From Oenanthe sinensis (lineage: Eukaryota > Streptophyta > Magnoliopsida > Apiales > Apiaceae), in contig JAPMAC010000231.1 in NCBI GenBank assembly GCA_028671895.1, forward strand, positions 5,854,001 through 5,918,000: DNA of 64,000 bases. Reading direction: 5' to 3'. Shown here one piece after another: positions 61,073 through 64,000 of the stretch (its first letter is position 1; each line of letters starts with the position of its first letter). The notes below the pieces were generated by a model. The model was not told the DNA's origin. It searched no databases and saw nothing but the letters and a program-made list of their open reading frames with translations. A program made the position numbers and the translations under genes.

Positions 61073-64000
61073 ATTGTTATATATTGTTTTGATGTTTAAA
61101 CGAGCCAATAATGTTCCTACAAGAGTTTACATGTTGTTTCCATGTTTAAACAGGTCAAGAATGAAGTTACAAGTTGTTTCCGAGTACGAACGAGTCAAGA
61201 ATGAAGCCTCAAATTGTTATGAATTGTTTTGATGTTTAAACGAGCCAATAATGTTCCTACAAGAGTTTACATGTTGTTTCCATGTTCAAACAAGTCAAGA
61301 ATGAAGCTACAAGTTGTTTCCGAGTTCGAACGTGTCAAGAATGAAGCCTCAAATTGTTATGAATTTTTTTGATATTTAAACGAGCCAACAATGCTCCTAC
61401 AAGTGTTTACAAGTTGTTTCAATGTTCAAACGAGTCAAGAATGAAGCTACAAATTTTTTCCGAGTTCGAACGATTCAAGAATGAAGTCTCAAATTGTTAT
61501 GAATTGTTTTGATGTTTAAATGAGCCAATAATTCTCTTACATGTGTTTACAAGTTGTGTCCATGTTCAAACGAGTCAAGAATGAAGCTACATGTTGTTTC
61601 CGAGTTCAAAAGAGTCAAGAATGAAGTCTAAAATTGTTATGAATTGTTTTGATGTTTAAACGAGCCAATAATGTTCCTATAAGAGTTTACAAGTTGTTTC
61701 CATGTTCAAACGAGTCAAGAATGAAGCTACAAGCTGTTTCCGAGTTCGAACGAGTCAAGAATGAAGTCTCAAATTTTTACGAATTGTTTCGATTTTTAAA
61801 CGAGCCAATAATGTTTCTACAATAATTTACAAGTTGTTTGCATATTCAAACGAGTCGTAAATGAAACTACAAGTTGTTTCCATGTATAAACGAGTCAAGA
61901 ATGAAGCTACAAGTTGTTTCCGAGTTTGAACGAGTCAAGAATGAAGCCTCAAATTGTTATGAATTATTTTGATGTTTAAACTAGCCAATAATGTTTCTAC
62001 AAGAGTTTACAAGTTGTTTCCATGTTCAAACGTGTCAAGAATGAAGCTACAAGTTGTTTCTGAGTTCGAACGAGTCTGATTAAGCCTCAAATTGTTATGA
62101 ATTGTTTTCATGTTGAAACGAGCCTGTAATGTTCCCACTAGAGTTAACAAGTTGTTTCCATGTTCAAACGAGTAATGAATGAAGCTACAAGTTGTTTCCG
62201 AGTTCAAACGATTCAAAATGAAGCCTCAAATTGTTATGAATTATTTTGATGTTTAAATGAGCCAATAATGCTCCTACAAGTGTTTACAAGTTGTGTCCAT
62301 GTTCAAACGAGTCAAGAATGAAGCTACAAGTTGTTTCCGAGTTCGAACGAGTCAAGAATGAAGCCTTAATTTTTTATGAATTGTTTTCATGTTTAAGCGA
62401 GCCAATAATGCTCCTACAAGTGTTTACTAGTTGTTTCGATGTTCAAACGAGGCAAGAATGAAGCTACAAGCTCTTTCCGAGTTCGAACGAGTCATGAATG
62501 AAGTCTCAAATTGTTACGAATTGTTTCGATTTTTAAACGAGCCAATAATTTTTCTACAAGAATTTACAAGTTGTTTCCATGTTCAAACGAGTCAAGAATG
62601 AAGCTACAAGTTGTTTCCATGTTCAAACGAGTAAAGAATGAAGCTACAAGTTGTTTCCGAGTTCGAACGATTCAAAACGAAGCCTCAAATTGTTATGAAT
62701 TGTTTTGATGTTTAAATGAGCCAATAATGCTCCTAGAAGTGTTTACAAGTTGTATCCATGTTCAAACGAGTCAAGAATGAAGCTACAAGATGTTTCCGAG
62801 TTCGAACGAGTCAAGAATGAAGCCTCAATTTTTTATGAATTGTTTCCATGTTTAAACAAGCCAATAATGCTCCTACAAGTGTTTACTAGTTGTTTCCTTG
62901 TTCAAACGAGGCAAGAATGAAGCTACAAGCTGTTTCCGAGTTCGAACGAGTTAAGAATGAAGTCTCAAATTGTTACGAATTGTTTCGATTTTTAAACGAG
63001 CCAATAATGTTTCTACAAGAATTTACAAGTTGTTTCCATGTTCAAACGAGTCAAGAATGAAGCTACAAGTTGTTTCCGAGTTCGATCGAGTCAAGAATTA
63101 AGCCTCAAATTGTTATGAATTGTTTTCATGTTGAAACGAGCCAATAATGCTCCTAAAAGAATTTACAAGTTGTTTCCATGTTTAAACGAGTCAAGAATGA
63201 AGCTACAAGTTGTTTCCGAGTTGGAACGAGTCAAGAATGAAGTCTTAAATTGTTATGAATTGTTTTGATGTTTAAACGAGCCAATAATGCTCCTACAAGT
63301 GTTTACAAGTTGTGTCCATGTTCAAACGAGTCATGATTGAAACTTCAAGTTGTTTCCGACTTCGAACGAGTCAAGAATGAAGCCTCAAATTGTTATGAAT
63401 TGTTTTGATATTTAAACGAGTCAATAATTCTCCTACAAGTGTTGACAAGTTGTTTCCATGTTCAAACGAGTCAAGAATGAAGCTACAAGTTGTTTCTGAG
63501 TTTGAACGAGTCAAGAATGAAGCCTCAAATTGTTATAAACTGTTTTGATGTTTAAACGAACCAATAATGTTCCTACAAGAGTTTACATGTTGTTTCCATG
63601 TTCAAACAGGTCAAGAATGAAGTTACAAGTTGTTTCTGAGTTCGAACGAGTCAAGAATAAAGCCTCAAATTGTTATGATTAGTTTTGATGTTTAAACGAG
63701 CCAATAATCTTCCTACAAGAGTTTACATGTTGTTTCCATGTTCAAACAAGTCAAGAATGAAGCTACAAGTTTTGATGTTTATGAATTGTTTTGATGTTTA
63801 AACGAGCCAATAATGTTCTTATAAGAGTTTACAAGTTGTTTCCATGTTCAAACGAGTCAGGAATGAAGCTACAAGTTGTTTCCGAGTTCGAACGAGTCAA
63901 GAATGAAGCCTCAAATTGTTATGAATTATTTTGATATGTAAACGAGCCAATAATGTTCCTATAAGAGTTTACAAGTTGTTTCCATGTTCAAACTAGTCAA
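61073..64000 (+). repeat. Satellite sub-zone: mixed monomers with out-of-register joins, to window edge
   Basis: Here the A-B-C order is broken at least twice. At about 61846-61925 and 62578-62660 two 40-bp C subunits follow each other (GTTTCCATG joins a second C instead of GTTTCCGAG joining A). At about 62071 a small deletion gives GAGTCTGATTAAGCC. The segment 63730-64000 resembles 50020-50290 in the 4-kb unit, with one copy of the 19-bp word instead of two. The array continues beyond the window. Confidence 0.78.
63770..63788 (+). repeat. 19-bp word, single-copy form
   Basis: TTTTGATGTTTATGAATTG occurs once here, followed by TTTTGATGTTTAAACGAG. The context is otherwise the same as at 50057 and 54090, so the copy number of the 19-bp word varies between related monomers. 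Confidence 0.85.

Larger units (their letters stand above)
46029..64000 (+). repeat. 140-bp satellite DNA, right arm (about 18 kb, near 128 monomer lengths)
   Basis: This is the same A-B-C monomer in the same orientation as the left arm, running to the window edge. The subtype mix differs. TTCCTATAAGAGTTTACAAG, ACATGTTGTTTCCGAGTTC, TTAAATGAGCC and GTTTCGATTTTTAAACGAG are frequent here, while the TTAAACTAGCC types that dominate 1-30 kb are rarer. No gene is present, and all short open frames follow the repeat. Confidence 0.98.

Noticed and set aside
57299..62708. Open frames of 65-76 codons in the right arm, plus one minus-strand frame at 62007-62216
   Set aside because: These have the same cause: repeat sequence without stops over one or two monomers. 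There is no start context, domain or independent conservation.
1288..64000. A CRISPR array, because of regularly spaced similar words
   Set aside because: The spacers between anchors are themselves repeated and related, the context is a plant satellite, and no cas gene is present.
1288..64000. CENP-B box in the TTCGAACGAGTCAAGA anchor
   Set aside because: The anchor fits TTCG and A of the box but has CAAG where CGGG is needed, and plants have no established CENP-B box system. I regard it as coincidence.
1288..64000. Inverted segments of satellite that could form large palindromes
   Set aside because: Every monomer I read has the same orientation on both sides of the LTR.
1..64000. tRNA, rRNA or small structured RNA genes
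   Set aside because: No cloverleaf, rRNA core sequence or polymerase III box pair was recognisable in the non-satellite parts.

Overview
The window looks like nuclear heterochromatin from a flowering plant. It is AT-rich, has no intact conventional gene, and consists almost entirely of one satellite DNA interrupted by plant-type LTR retrotransposon remains. The evidence is a decayed Ty1/copia polyprotein at the left edge, a long TG...CA element with a 5-bp target-site duplication inside the array, and about 58 kb of head-to-tail 140-bp repeats. I cannot name the species.

Layout: (1) 1-1287, minus strand: part of a Ty1/copia pol gene (end of the pre-integrase region, integrase zinc finger and core, start of the linker towards reverse transcriptase). 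It lies in one uninterrupted frame broken by four nonsense codons and is cut off at the satellite junction. (2) 1288-41724: left arm of the satellite. (3) 41725-46028: a 4.3-kb TG...CA insertion flanked by AATGA, best read as a solo long terminal repeat in plus orientation, with a TATA box, a U3 zone rich in hairpins and small repeats, and a short leader ORF whose first ten residues resemble the histone H3 tail. (4) 46029-64000: right arm of the same satellite, same orientation, continuing the monomer the element interrupted.

The satellite is hierarchical. The 140-bp monomer is three related subunits, A (50 bp), B (50 bp) and C (40 bp). Each begins with TTYRAACGAGYCAAKAATG; A and B each carry an internal 10-bp duplication that C lacks, so a 40-bp ancestor is likely. 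Monomer variants are organised into higher-order repeats: a 9-monomer unit of 1261 bp (about 4-12 kb, with longer 1821- and 1401-bp periods before it), a family of variable 2.1-4.4 kb blocks (about 14-35 kb), a 2101-bp tandem duplication (24.5-28.7 kb), a near-identical 4029/4033-bp tandem duplication (47.8-55.8 kb) and a 2850-bp-lag duplication (55.9-61.1 kb). Monomers close to the LTR insertion are more varied and less regularly ordered.

No host protein gene, tRNA, rRNA or CRISPR array was found. Short open frames inside the satellite are by-products of the repeat, and nothing in the window forms a multi-gene system. The items most worth checking are the H3-tail-like leader ORF, the nested 10/40/50/140-bp architecture, and the set of recent, differently sized duplications.
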